Program-made: the position numbers and the translations under genes
The notes under the pieces: model-generated
What the model was told of the DNA's origin: nothing
Database searches by the model: none
What the model saw: the letters and a program-made list of their open reading frames with translations, nothing else
NCBI RefSeq assembly: GCF_004339015.1
Contig: NZ_SMFQ01000002.1
Location: 1,278,713-1,342,712, forward strand
Length of the DNA stretch: 64,000 nt
From: Cocleimonas flava
Lineage (GTDB): Bacteria > Pseudomonadota > Gammaproteobacteria > Thiotrichales > Thiotrichaceae
Reading direction: 5' to 3'
In this document: piece after piece, positions 36,089 through 44,511 of the stretch
Position numbering within the stretch: the stretch's first letter is position 1
Layout of the letters: each line of letters begins with the position of its first letter

Positions 36089-37084
36089 TTGTCTGTATCT
36101 TCTTCCATAGCTAAATTTTCTGATCGACGTTTTTGCGTTGCACCGATGTTGGATTGGACAGACAGGCATGAGCGTACCTTTCTTCGTTTGCTCTCTAAAC
36201 GTGCAATGTTATATACCGAGATGGTCACGACAGGTGCGCTCATTCATGGTGATGCAAAACGTTATTTGCAATTCAATAAAGAAGAGCACCCCGTTTCATT
36301 GCAACTTGGTGGAAGTGAACCAAAGGCAATGGCACTCTGCGCCAAAATGGCAGAAGACGAAGGTTATGACGAAGTTAATATCAATGTCGGTTGTCCCAGC
36401 GATCGCGTGCAAAATGGAGCATTTGGTGCATGCTTAATGGCAGAGCCAGAATTAGTTGCCGAAAATGTCAGCGCTATGCAGGCTGCAGTAGATATTCCAG
36501 TTACTGTAAAAAACCGCATCGCCATAGATGAGATGGAAGAATATGAAAGCCTGCATCGTTTTTTATCTATCGTTTCAGAAGCAGGGTGTGAGACATTTCT
36601 CGTACATGCGCGCAAAGCCTGGCTAAAAGGTTTAAGCCCGAAACAGAATCGTGACGTGCCGCCGCTTAATTACGAACTCGTGTATCAAATGAAGCGAGAA
36701 TTCCCACATCTTGAAATTATTATAAATGGCGGAATTAAAACACTCGATGAAACTGAGCAACATCTGGAGCATGTCGATGGTGTGATGATCGGTCGCGAGG
36801 CTTATCACAACCCTTATATGATGATTGATGTAGATCAGCGCATTTATGGAGAAAATGACACCCCCCCACTTACAAGGCATGAAGTGTTAGAAGCGTATAT
36901 AGACTATATGCAAAAGCAAATGGCAGAAGGGGCTAATTTAAAACACATGAGCCGCCATATTTTGGGCTTATTCACCGGTGAAGCGGGCGCAAAAGCGTGG
37001 CGCAGACACATTAGTGAAAACGCATATAAGGCTGGTGCAGATATCAATGTGATCAAAAAAGCGGCGTCATTTATAACATCTTAA
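36089..37084 (+). CDS. dusA: tRNA-dihydrouridine synthase A
   Basis: 331 residues from a TTG start, the only in-frame start giving the family N-terminus (RRFCVAPMLDWTDRHERTFLRLLS). FMN and substrate motifs include LQLGGSEPKAMALCAKMAEDEGYDEVNINVGCPSDRVQNGAFGACLM with the catalytic Cys, and VKNRIAIDEMEEY. It reduces uridine in the D-loop of tRNA. The codons around GENDTPPLTRHE hold a near-exact G6 repeat on the minus strand. Confidence 0.95.
   Translation: MSVSSSIAKFSDRRFCVAPMLDWTDRHERTFLRLLSKRAMLYTEMVTTGALIHGDAKRYLQFNKEEHPVSLQLGGSEPKAMALCAKMAEDEGYDEVNINVGCPSDRVQNGAFGACLMAEPELVAENVSAMQAAVDIPVTVKNRIAIDEMEEYESLHRFLSIVSEAGCETFLVHARKAWLKGLSPKQNRDVPPLNYELVYQMKREFPHLEIIINGGIKTLDETEQHLEHVDGVMIGREAYHNPYMMIDVDQRIYGENDTPPLTRHEVLEAYIDYMQKQMAEGANLKHMSRHILGLFTGEAGAKAWRRHISENAYKAGADINVIKKAASFITS
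36859..36871 (-). repeat. One-mismatch G6 repeat inside dusA
   Basis: Minus strand AAGTGGGGGGGTG, followed by TCATTTTC; the left side GCCTTGT differs from the usual. It codes for part of NDTPPLT in dusA, in the opposite orientation to most copies. Confidence 0.65.
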
Positions 37085-37187
37085 AAAAAGGTGCTACTTT
37101 TAGTCAATTAGTAGTTGACCACACTAAAATCAGACAGTAAAATTCGCGCCTCTGTTGATCAACTGATCATCAGAAATTACCAACAAT

Positions 37188-37263
37188 TCCTCGATAGCTC
37201 AGTTGGTAGAGCAGTAGACTGTTAATCTATTGGTCCCTGGTTCGAGTCCAGGTCGAGGAGCCA
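37188..37263 (+). tRNA. tRNA-Asn (anticodon GTT)
   Basis: 76 bases including encoded CCA. Acceptor stem TCCTCGA / TCGAGGA, D arm AGCTCAGTTGGTAGAGC, anticodon loop CTGTTAA with GTT in the centre, T arm CCTGGTTCGAGTCCAGG, discriminator G. All four stems pair. A terminator follows eleven bases later. Confidence 0.97.
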
Positions 37264-37273
37264 AATACATAAA

Positions 37274-37306
37274 GGCCCGTAGTGTTTTACGCTACGGGCC
37301 TTTTTT
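37274..37306 (+). terminator. Terminator of tRNA-Asn
   Basis: Stem GGCCCGTAG / CTACGGGCC with a TGTTTTACG loop and a six-T run. Confidence 0.92.
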
Positions 37307-37335
37307 GTGGGTGTTTTGAAAGGTTGACTTAAACT

Positions 37336-37755
37336 TTACCTGTTAGCGGTAAATTGATCTTCATCTGAACCTATTAATACCACCTCTCCTGTTTCTACAA
37401 ATGTCCTGTTCACATCCGCTGAACCATAAGTCACCATTACGACCAGTTCTTCATCAGTATCGTTAAAGAGTTCATGCTGAACTCCTGGTGACAAAAACGA
37501 CGAATCATATTTGTGACAGATTACTTCCTTGTCTCCATCCAAAACTACTTTGAGCGTTCCTTCTAACACAGTGACTTGTTCTTCCGTATTGTGCTTGTGA
37601 GCAGGCACTGATGTTTTAGGTGGCATAAATGTAATACCAGAGTGTATTGATTGTGAGCCAATCGCTTTACTCGCGATAAGATGGTTTTTAATACCGCGTC
37701 CGCGTTCGTGTACGGGTAGGTCTGCAAATTTAAGATGGTTAATATTTTTATTCAT
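37336..37755 (-). CDS. Cupin domain protein
   Basis: 139 residues from the ATG MNKNINHLKF, chosen for its AAGGAAT ribosome site; a longer start sixteen codons upstream is less likely. Single cupin fold: PPKTSVPAHKHNTEEQVTVLEGTLKVVLDGDKEVICHKYDSSFLSPGVQHELFNDTDEELVVMVTYG, with His residues of the metal site in HKHNTEEQ and the later QHELFN. It follows dctM, 99 bases apart on the same strand, so it probably belongs to the TRAP operon. Enzyme or sensor role unknown. Confidence 0.85.
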   Translation of the reverse strand: MNKNINHLKFADLPVHERGRGIKNHLIASKAIGSQSIHSGITFMPPKTSVPAHKHNTEEQVTVLEGTLKVVLDGDKEVICHKYDSSFLSPGVQHELFNDTDEELVVMVTYGSADVNRTFVETGEVVLIGSDEDQFTANR

Positions 37756-37854
37756 AATAATTCCTTTTCTGTGTTGTTTATAAGGATAAAAATCATTCAA
37801 TGTCTTTTATGATTTAATCGCGCTAATAAAATTAAGATTTAGGTACATGGTTTA

Positions 37855-39141
37855 TTAGCGAAACCAAAGTACGATACTGGGAAATGCCGCAATAACTATG
37901 ATCCCGGAAATTAATGCAAAAAATGCAGGTGTTGCTTTAACGGCAATATTTATAAAGGGTTCCCCGCTTACAGCAGATGCAGCAAACAAATTTATGCCGA
38001 CCGGAGGGGTGATGAAGCCTACGGCTAATGTACAAACCACGAATACCCCAAAGTGAACAGGTTCGAAGCCTAGTTCAACGCCGATGGGTAAAAGAATTGG
38101 CATAACTACCAAGATGGCTGCAATCGGCTCAAGAATGGAACCGACGATTAATAGCACTAGAATAATCAGCGCTACTGACCCAACATATCCTACTGATAGA
38201 TCCAGGAAGAAAGTTACTAAGTCTGAAGGTACGCGTAAGATCGCTAAAACTTCACCAAATAAAACCGAAAAGGCTATGATCGGTGCCAACATGCCAGTCA
38301 CAATTGCCGCTCTTTGAAATGCCTTAATGAGTTCAGAAAAGCCAAATGATCGATGAATGAAGATTTCAACGATTGAGACATAGGCCACAGCTATTCCAGC
38401 GGCTTCAGTTGGTGTGAAAATACCGCTGTAGATACCGCCTAAAATAATCACTGGTGCGCCAAGCCCAAATTTTGCATGCCAAAGTGAAGCGCCAACTTCT
38501 TGTAATGAAAACTTACCGCTCTCAGGTACACCCCAGTCGGTGTGCTTGCAAACAAAGTAGTTTGCGATACACATGGCTAAAGCAAGTATCAGTCCAGGGA
38601 AAACGCCCCCTAAGAATAAATCACCGATAGAAGTACTTGTCGCTACGCCATATATGATGAAGATCAAACTGGGTGGTACGATGACACCAAGTATTCCACC
38701 TGATGCGGCGAGTGACGCCGCATAACTCGTTTGATATCCTCGCTTTTTCATTGCGGGTACCATTATTCTTCCGATTGTGATGGTATCTGCAGAACTTGAG
38801 CCACTGGTTCCGGCAAAGAAGAAGCAGCCTAGTATTGTTGCCATACCTAAGCCACCGAGAATCCATCCTACAAGTGCCTCTCCTAAACGAACGAGGTTAT
38901 TGGCCGTTTGCCCGCGAGAAATAATCTCGCCTGCCAGAATAAAAAGTGGCATTGCAAGTAACGCCCAGCTATCAATCGCGCTAAAAGGGACTTCTCCAAA
39001 GACAGTAATTGAATAGACATCTAAGCCTAAAATCATTGCCATAGACCCAAGGCCAAGCACAACAAATAAAGGGACGCCTATGGCTAAGTGAAACAGCATT
39101 AATGCTGCAATCACAAGTATTGTTATCGTATCTGGTTCCAT
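37855..39141 (-). CDS. dctM: TRAP transporter large permease (DctM type)
   Basis: 428 residues with about twelve membrane helices. Family motifs include LAMPLFILAGEIISRGQTANNLVRLGEALVGWILGGLGMATILGCFFFAGTSGSSSADTITIG and LPIGVELGFEPVHFGVFVVCTLAVGFITPPVGINLFAASAVSG. It forms the sodium-coupled channel of the TRAP uptake system. One base from dctQ. Confidence 0.96.
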   Translation of the reverse strand: MEPDTITILVIAALMLFHLAIGVPLFVVLGLGSMAMILGLDVYSITVFGEVPFSAIDSWALLAMPLFILAGEIISRGQTANNLVRLGEALVGWILGGLGMATILGCFFFAGTSGSSSADTITIGRIMVPAMKKRGYQTSYAASLAASGGILGVIVPPSLIFIIYGVATSTSIGDLFLGGVFPGLILALAMCIANYFVCKHTDWGVPESGKFSLQEVGASLWHAKFGLGAPVIILGGIYSGIFTPTEAAGIAVAYVSIVEIFIHRSFGFSELIKAFQRAAIVTGMLAPIIAFSVLFGEVLAILRVPSDLVTFFLDLSVGYVGSVALIILVLLIVGSILEPIAAILVVMPILLPIGVELGFEPVHFGVFVVCTLAVGFITPPVGINLFAASAVSGEPFINIAVKATPAFFALISGIIVIAAFPSIVLWFR

Positions 39142-39142
39142 A

Positions 39143-39637
39143 TTAATGTCCTTCCGCTACTTGAGTGCTAAGGTCTAATGGGTCAACCCAGTTTTGAATA
39201 GTTCGCACTATGATTAATAGCCATCCCAAAGGTAGTGCTGCCTGAGCAAATGCCATGTTTACATCGATAGCAGACATTACGATTCCGGCAGTCCACTGTA
39301 TGTTCATCAGCTCTAAGGAGTAATAGATAATGGTTGCAGCCAGGATTAGGATTAGAATATCTATATAAAAAGACAGCAGCTTACTTTTTGTGGTGGATAA
39401 CAACTTTGGAACTAAATCAATGCGGATATGGCTACCATGTCGGATACCTTCAGATGCCGCGACATAGGTTAGATAGACAAACGCATAACGTGCTGTCATT
39501 TCACCCCAGGGGCTTGATGCTCCGAATACATATCTCCTGATGACTTCAATCACTATAATCAAACAAAAATAGGAGTAAGTACCTATGATGAACCATTTAA
39601 TTAACTTAGTATCACAAAACTTCATTAGTGCTTTCAT
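39143..39637 (-). CDS. dctQ: TRAP transporter small permease (DctQ type)
   Basis: 164 residues with four helices. YSYFCLIIVIEVIRRYVFGASSPWGEMTARYAFVYLTYVAASEGIRHGSHIRIDLV is the family core. It pairs with DctM. It lies 102 bases after dctP, with a hairpin between them that may leave more binding protein than permease. Confidence 0.93.
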   Translation of the reverse strand: MKALMKFCDTKLIKWFIIGTYSYFCLIIVIEVIRRYVFGASSPWGEMTARYAFVYLTYVAASEGIRHGSHIRIDLVPKLLSTTKSKLLSFYIDILILILAATIIYYSLELMNIQWTAGIVMSAIDVNMAFAQAALPLGWLLIIVRTIQNWVDPLDLSTQVAEGH

Positions 39638-39649
39638 TTGAGTTTTGAA

Positions 39650-39679
39650 CCTTTATTTATTAATTATCGAAAATAAAGG
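39650..39679. other. Hairpin between dctP and dctQ
   Basis: CCTTTATTT and AAATAAAGG are exact complements around a 12-base loop. Such structures in TRAP operons usually limit read-through or stabilise the upstream dctP message so that the binding protein is in excess. Inference from position. Confidence 0.5.
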
Positions 39680-39739
39680 AGTCTGGATAATCATAGCCAG
39701 CCCCCAATATACGGAACTCCTAACTTAGGCAACCCTAAT

Positions 39740-40786
39740 TTAGGCGCTCAGAGAAGCTAACTTTTCATATAAATCTCTGCCATAACGATCTTTTAATTTG
39801 TCGTAAGCGGGTAATTTATGACCTGCAAGTTCATTCCAGACTTTTTTCTCAGCATCGCTCAGCATGTGTACCTTAATGCCTGATGATTTCCACAGTTCGA
39901 CCATTTCTTCGTTTGCTTTTCTCTGTTTTTCTTGTTGGAAAGCAAAACTTTCTGCTGCGGCTTTCATGATCCCTTCTTGTACATCTGTAGGGAGTTTGTC
40001 GAACCACCTTTTATTTAAAACTGTAAGGTGACAATTGAGGCTGATTTGCGTCATCGTGGCAGAGCCAAACGTTTCATAAATCTTTGTTGCAGTTAGTGGT
40101 CCAAGTCCAACATTCAATGCATCAGCAGCACCTTGTTGTAAGGCTTGGTATGCTTCGCCCCAGGCAATAGAAACCGGGTTAGCTGGCGTTAACTCAAAGA
40201 ATTTTTGCTCTACTTTTGAACCTGTTACTCGAATTTTCATTCCTTCAAGATCCGAAGGCACTTTTACGACTTTTTCTGCTTCTTTTGATACACCAAGAAC
40301 TCGGTGTCCTGCATTTGACCACATGCCAGGTAGAACTTTGAAACCTTTGCTTTCTGGTTCTCTTGTTAATTCACTATCTTTAAATAGATCAGATGCCAGT
40401 ATTTCTTCAAATTTATCGTTACTAGGAAATAGGAATGGGAAGTCTAAAATATTGTATACGCTTGAAAACGGGGTAAAGTTTTGTGTTGATAGTTGGCAGG
40501 CTTGAATTGCACCAGTCAGTACTTTCTGCGGAAGAACTGTTTGTCCGCCTAGGCTTCCTGCCTCATGAATATCAACAAGTAGCTTTCCACCAGAGTAGTG
40601 TTCGGCTCTCTCTTTGAAAAATTCCAGACCAGTGACCATATACTTTTCAGTAGCTTTACCAAAAGTATGGCCAAATGACAGGGTATGGTCGGCTTTCGCT
40701 GCACGTGCTGTCGTGTTGATAAAAGGTAATGCTACTCCCGCTGCTGTAGCAATTCCTGACTTAAGTATGTCTCTTCTTGATATCAT
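39740..40786 (-). CDS. dctP: TRAP transporter substrate-binding protein (DctP type)
   Basis: 348 residues. Twin-arginine signal MISRRDILKSGIATAAGVALPFINTTARA, so it is exported folded. The periplasmic protein has the DctP fold: LVDIHEAGSLGGQTVLPQKVLTGAIQACQLSTQNFTPF, KIRVTGSKVEQKFFELTPANPVSIAWGEAYQALQQGAADALNVGLGPL (with the conserved Arg for a carboxylate), and HLTVLNKRWFDKLPTDVQEGI. The ligand is probably an organic acid. First gene of the operon; an imperfect copy of the ROK palindrome lies upstream. Confidence 0.94.
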   Translation of the reverse strand: MISRRDILKSGIATAAGVALPFINTTARAAKADHTLSFGHTFGKATEKYMVTGLEFFKERAEHYSGGKLLVDIHEAGSLGGQTVLPQKVLTGAIQACQLSTQNFTPFSSVYNILDFPFLFPSNDKFEEILASDLFKDSELTREPESKGFKVLPGMWSNAGHRVLGVSKEAEKVVKVPSDLEGMKIRVTGSKVEQKFFELTPANPVSIAWGEAYQALQQGAADALNVGLGPLTATKIYETFGSATMTQISLNCHLTVLNKRWFDKLPTDVQEGIMKAAAESFAFQQEKQRKANEEMVELWKSSGIKVHMLSDAEKKVWNELAGHKLPAYDKLKDRYGRDLYEKLASLSA

Positions 40787-40971
40787 TTTAATGTCTCCGG
40801 TAATTTACTATTTTATGAGTCTGACGACTTTGTTAAGCACAAGCGCCTCAAAAAGTGTCTTGCTTGAAATCCAACCCAAATATTTATAACTATCATTATT
40901 TCGCTGAGTTGAGCTTCAATATGGTGAGCTATCTCCTTAAGATTTGATGGGTTCCTAATTAAAATACATCA

Positions 40972-40992
40972 ATAATTACATGATGTAAATAA
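40972..40992. promoter_or_regulatory. Imperfect palindrome in the dctP-ROK gap
   Basis: TTACAT-G-ATGTAA at the centre, with two mismatches over the full 21 bases; it matches the perfect palindrome before the lumazine-binding-like gene. It lies in the 322-base divergent gap between dctP and the ROK gene, which has no other visible feature. Confidence 0.6.
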
Positions 40993-41108
40993 TTACCATT
41001 GTATTATCAAATCTATTGTATTAAATGCTATGTTATAGTCGTCAGAAAGCTTAATATTCCATGGGTTTATGTAATTACAAAGACTGATCCATAACAGGAA
41101 GACCTACA

Positions 41109-42311
41109 TTGAAACAACCGAAAACACCAACAAAACGACCTCATTTAAATGATATTCGTGCTACTAACCGAGCGCGAATTCTGGAGTTATTGCTTCAGCA
41201 TGGTGCTGCTTCACGTAAAGATTTAAGTCTTCGATTGGAGCTTACAAATGCAACCATTTCTCGAATCACAAAAGAACTTATTGATGATGGTGTCTGCTAT
41301 GAAGGTGAATCTTACCGGTCTGAAAATCAACTTGGACGTCACCAAACTGATATTTTTATCAACCCTGAAGGTGGCTTCGTAATTGCCATTTGTATATCTG
41401 CATTTTCACAAATCGTGAGAATTGCTGACTTGTCAGGTAAGACTCGTTATCAGACAGAAATACCGGTTAAAGACGTTGAATCTCCAGAAGCAGCAGTTAA
41501 ATTTATATCCAGCTATATAGATAAAACTGTTTCTGATAATGCTTTAAACAGAGAGAAAATCTTGGGTGCGGTGCTTGCTATCGCTGGCTCAACAAACGTT
41601 AAAACGGGATACCTTAATCAGTCACCGTTGTTAAAATGGAGCAATTTTCCTATTGGTGAGAAACTTTGTGAGCACTTGTCATGTCCCATCAGAGTTGAAA
41701 ATATTGCTGATACACTTTGCTTCAACTATATGGAGGAAAATAAACTTAAGGATTCTTCCTCCTTAAATATTTTCCTAATACATATTGCTATTGGAATGGG
41801 AGCCAGCCTGGCGATAGAGGGGCGTATTGTAAGGCGACGCGGAAATGAAGGGCTAATCGGAAAAATACCTGCATCGTCATCACAAGATCACTCTAAAAAC
41901 TTTAAAAGACTTGATCAGGTTTCATCTGGTCTTGCAATTCTGCAAAGGCTTGAAAGCCCTGACTATGGAAAAAAGGATACTTTTTCAACCATTACAAAGG
42001 ACTTTCAAGCAGCTGTAAAATCATCCAACATTAAATCTGGTCTTGAGGAAAGAGTATTTTTAGAGGCGGGGCAGACTCTAGGGGAGAGCCTAATGGCATT
42101 GACTGTTGCATATGCTCCCGACATTATCGTGTTAGAAGGTCCTGTTGTGGATTCGGGCTCATTTTGTGAAGGCGCTATTAATTCTTATAAAAAGATCACG
42201 AAGGGTACTGATATCGAGAACACTGAATTCCTTATCAATAAGACATCCTATATTGAGGCGACCCAAAACTTAGCCTTACGAGAATATTTATGTAAAGCCA
42301 TAATGGGTTAG
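41109..42311 (+). CDS. ROK-family transcriptional regulator
   Basis: 400 residues. TTG start supported by AGGAAG eight bases upstream. N-terminal MarR-like winged helix: NRARILELLLQHGAASRKDLSLRLELTNATISRITKELIDDG. ROK domain follows (ICISAFSQIVRIADLSGKTRYQTEIP to the end). The usual DxGGT phosphate motif and CxCGxxGC zinc motif are missing, so it probably binds a ligand without being a kinase. Divergent from the TRAP operon. Regulation of the TRAP genes and of the lumazine-binding-like gene is inferred from the two palindromes. Confidence 0.87.
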   Translation: MKQPKTPTKRPHLNDIRATNRARILELLLQHGAASRKDLSLRLELTNATISRITKELIDDGVCYEGESYRSENQLGRHQTDIFINPEGGFVIAICISAFSQIVRIADLSGKTRYQTEIPVKDVESPEAAVKFISSYIDKTVSDNALNREKILGAVLAIAGSTNVKTGYLNQSPLLKWSNFPIGEKLCEHLSCPIRVENIADTLCFNYMEENKLKDSSSLNIFLIHIAIGMGASLAIEGRIVRRRGNEGLIGKIPASSSQDHSKNFKRLDQVSSGLAILQRLESPDYGKKDTFSTITKDFQAAVKSSNIKSGLEERVFLEAGQTLGESLMALTVAYAPDIIVLEGPVVDSGSFCEGAINSYKKITKGTDIENTEFLINKTSYIEATQNLALREYLCKAIMG

Positions 42312-42316
42312 CTGTA

Positions 42317-42385
42317 GCGCTTTGAAGCGCAGGAAATATGGCAAAGCAATGTTAGGTATAGATAATTCTATCTATATATACCTAA
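42317..42385. terminator. Two hairpins in the convergent gap
   Basis: First stem GCGCT / AGCGC with a TTGA loop at 42317-42330. Second, bulged stem TTAGGTATAGAT against ATCTATATATACCTAA at 42352-42385. They lie between the converging ROK and lumazine-binding-like genes, neither with a long T run. Confidence 0.5.
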
Positions 42386-42441
42386 GTCACTGAATTAAAA
42401 ATAAAGCATCTTATTTTTTAATAGGCTCAAACCTACTAATA

Positions 42442-42819
42442 TTATTTTGAGGCATCCATGTGAAATACCTTTGAAGCTATAAACCAGTTACCACCAACTT
42501 TTAGCAGCGACAGGTAGTCGACATAATGTCCCCATGGAAGAATCAATAAATCCACCTTGGCTAGAGCGGATGTTGAACCCGCTATGTCAATCGATAAAAT
42601 ACGATCATTTCGATCCTTGTTTTGACTTTCAGGTGATTCTCGAGATGCTATACGTTCATGGAATTGATCCATATTGATGCTGACTACAGCATCGTCTACA
42701 ACATTGTATACGTGTGCTTCTGGTAGAAATAATTGATTTATGAGTTCAACATCTCCTTTGTAGAGCATGTCAAAATATTTGTTGAGTAGGGCTACTATCT
42801 CAGAATAATCAGAACTCAT
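42442..42819 (-). CDS. NTF2-like, putative lumazine-binding protein
   Basis: 125 residues. EIVALLNKYFDMLYKGDVELINQLFLPEAHVYNVVDDAVVSINMDQFHERIASRESPESQNKDRNDRILSIDIAGSTSALAKVDLLILPWGHYVDYLSLLKVGGNWFIASKVFH fits the lumazine_bd_2 / NTF2-like family, a cone-shaped fold used by small binding proteins and isomerases. Upstream lies the perfect 21-base palindrome. Probably part of the same catabolic pathway as the TRAP system. Confidence 0.8.
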   Translation of the reverse strand: MSSDYSEIVALLNKYFDMLYKGDVELINQLFLPEAHVYNVVDDAVVSINMDQFHERIASRESPESQNKDRNDRILSIDIAGSTSALAKVDLLILPWGHYVDYLSLLKVGGNWFIASKVFHMDASK

Positions 42820-42890
42820 TTATCTTCTCCAAAGTTGGTGGTAAGTGACTATGCGAAAAATACTCTCTATGTAATTAATAGCTGAGACAT

Positions 42891-42911
42891 TTATTTACAT
42901 GATGTAAATAA
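42891..42911. promoter_or_regulatory. Perfect 21-base palindrome before the lumazine-binding-like gene
   Basis: Two 10-base arms (TTATTTACAT and ATGTAAATAA) around a central G. It lies 72 bases before the start codon and matches the site upstream of dctP, so it is a likely ROK operator. The 337-base gap otherwise holds only the G6 repeat variant at 43039 and the OmpA terminator. Confidence 0.75.
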
Positions 42912-43038
42912 TATTATCTGGATAAGAAAATAGAGTCAATGATCTAGCTAAAAATCGGATCATTTGTAATTAGGACTCTACGGTCTGAACATGAGTTACT
43001 AAAAAGGCATCAGAATCAAAAAAGGCGATTACTGAATG

Positions 43039-43083
43039 AATAACAAAAGGCACCCCCCACCTTTCGGCGGTTTTTTTGTTATT
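43039..43083 (-). repeat. Variant G6 repeat inside a 10-base inverted repeat
   Basis: Minus strand A run, CCGCCGA, AAGGTGGGGGGTG and CCTTTTG. AATAACAAAA at 43039-43048 pairs with TTTTGTTATT at 43074-43083 around it. It lies in the gap after the OmpA-like gene (minus strand). Confidence 0.7.
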
Positions 43084-43108
43084 GTTCTATAGAATTTTAA
43101 ATCGTGCA

Positions 43109-43139
43109 CAAAAAAAGCCAGATATAAATCTGGCTTTAA
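43109..43139 (-). terminator. Terminator of the OmpA-like gene
   Basis: On the minus strand AGCCAGA / TCTGGCT with a six-base loop, followed by a T run. It lies 18 bases beyond the stop codon. Confidence 0.85.
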
Positions 43140-43156
43140 ATAAAGAATGATAACTC

Positions 43157-43849
43157 TTATTTTCTGATTATTACCTTTTCCTGACCTGTTACCGTTATAT
43201 CAACTCGACGGTTCTGAGCGCGTCCATCTTTAGAGCTGTTATTTGCAACCGGCTGTGACTCACCTCTACCAGAAACACTCATCATATTTCTGTTCATGCC
43301 ATTGCTTGATAAATAGTCTGCAACTGAATTTGCACGTCTTACGGATAAGTCTTTATTGTACTTTTCAGAGCCTATGCTATCAGTATGGCCAACTATAGTT
43401 ATACGATCTGGCGATACTCTTGAAGCCTTGATATTACCCGTAAAATTATTGAGCTCCATCATTGCTTTGTCGCTGAGTTTATCGCTATCAAAACCAAAAT
43501 TTGAACCACCTGTTTCATTAAGTGTAAGTATTTTAACGATAGGTTTTGGTGGTGCTTGTTTTACGACAGGTTTAGGGGCAACATAAACAGCCACGGGAGC
43601 TTTCACAGGAGGTTTTGCTTTTACCACAGGTGGTGGCTCTATTATCGGAGCAGCAGTAGGAATACAGTCTCTTAATGTATTACCTAGAGATGAGGTAACA
43701 CATTTACCTGATCCGTCTACCAAAGCTGTGCCGTTGGTAGATTGTGCAAAGCCACCTTCTACTGCATGTGCTGAAGTTGCCATTAGAGCGCTAGTCAAAA
43801 TTACTGCGCTACCCATTGTTATGTTCTTTGTAATGTTTTTGATAGTCAT
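43157..43849 (-). CDS. OmpA-family peptidoglycan-binding protein
   Basis: 230 residues. Signal peptide ending TSAHA, a Pro/Lys-rich linker (PPPVVKAKPPVKAPVAVYVAPKPVVKQAPPKP) likely crossing the periplasm, and a C-terminal OmpA domain (FGFDSDKLSDKAMMELNNFTGNIKASRVSPDRITIVGHTDSIGSEKYNKDLSVRRANSVADYLSSNGMNRNMMSVSGRGESQPVANNSSKDGRAQNRRVDI) which binds peptidoglycan. It lacks an N-terminal barrel. Probably links cell wall and outer membrane. Confidence 0.9.
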   Translation of the reverse strand: MTIKNITKNITMGSAVILTSALMATSAHAVEGGFAQSTNGTALVDGSGKCVTSSLGNTLRDCIPTAAPIIEPPPVVKAKPPVKAPVAVYVAPKPVVKQAPPKPIVKILTLNETGGSNFGFDSDKLSDKAMMELNNFTGNIKASRVSPDRITIVGHTDSIGSEKYNKDLSVRRANSVADYLSSNGMNRNMMSVSGRGESQPVANNSSKDGRAQNRRVDITVTGQEKVIIRK

Positions 43850-44511
43850 TATTTCTCCATATAGTTCTTGTTAAGTTAAAGAATTATCCAGTTGTTAAAT
43901 GCTCACTGCGCCTGGATGTCATATTGTTTTTTGAAAAATTGAGCTGCAAAGCAACAATGTGATAACTATACGTAATGGAGGGGAGGCATGATCTCGGTAG
44001 AATCCTTAAAGAAAGTAAACTTTTAGCCTTTTGAAAGGTAGGAATTAGCTTACATAACACTATATTGTGAAATGGGATGTCTAGGGTGATTTATAAAGTT
44101 AAAAGAGAAAAACGGACAATTATTAAAAGACTTTAAAAAGAAATATACGTTTTATTAAAAAATTGATAGGGTTATCATTTTAAATTATGCCACAGAGATG
44201 TGGCATAATTGCTGGTGTAAAATAGGAAAAAATAGTGGTGTCATTTATGGTCAATATGGCTGTTAAGTTTAAGTTTTATTAATAGCTAGTGGAAAACCAC
44301 TATATAAATAGCAATATCACCTAATACCAAAAGTCAGGTAATTGTTTATTGTATTTCCACCTGAAACCGTCTGCTGATTATCTATTCATAACTTCGTTTC
44401 AGAGACTATTAAAAATTTAACTAATTTTTTTAGAATGAGCTATTCTTTAGCTTAAATACAATAATGCTATAAAAAAAATTTAGAGAAAGTAAAGTAACTA
44501 GGAGGTCAAAC
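43850..44511. other. 662-base gap with two hairpins
   Basis: No gene seen. A perfect 12-base stem (AATTATGCCACA / TGTGGCATAATT) with a GAGA tetraloop lies at 44183-44210, and a smaller stem TAGTGG / CCACTA with an AAAA loop at 44287-44302. Neither has a T run. The rest is AT-rich promoter and leader sequence for the divergent OmpA-like and sox genes. Confidence 0.6.

Noticed and set aside
38601..38620. Half of a G6 repeat (AAAACGCCCCCTAAG) in dctM
   Set aside because: Only the left half is present, the G6 core is missing, and the codons fit the conserved GGVFPGL of DctM. Probably chance.
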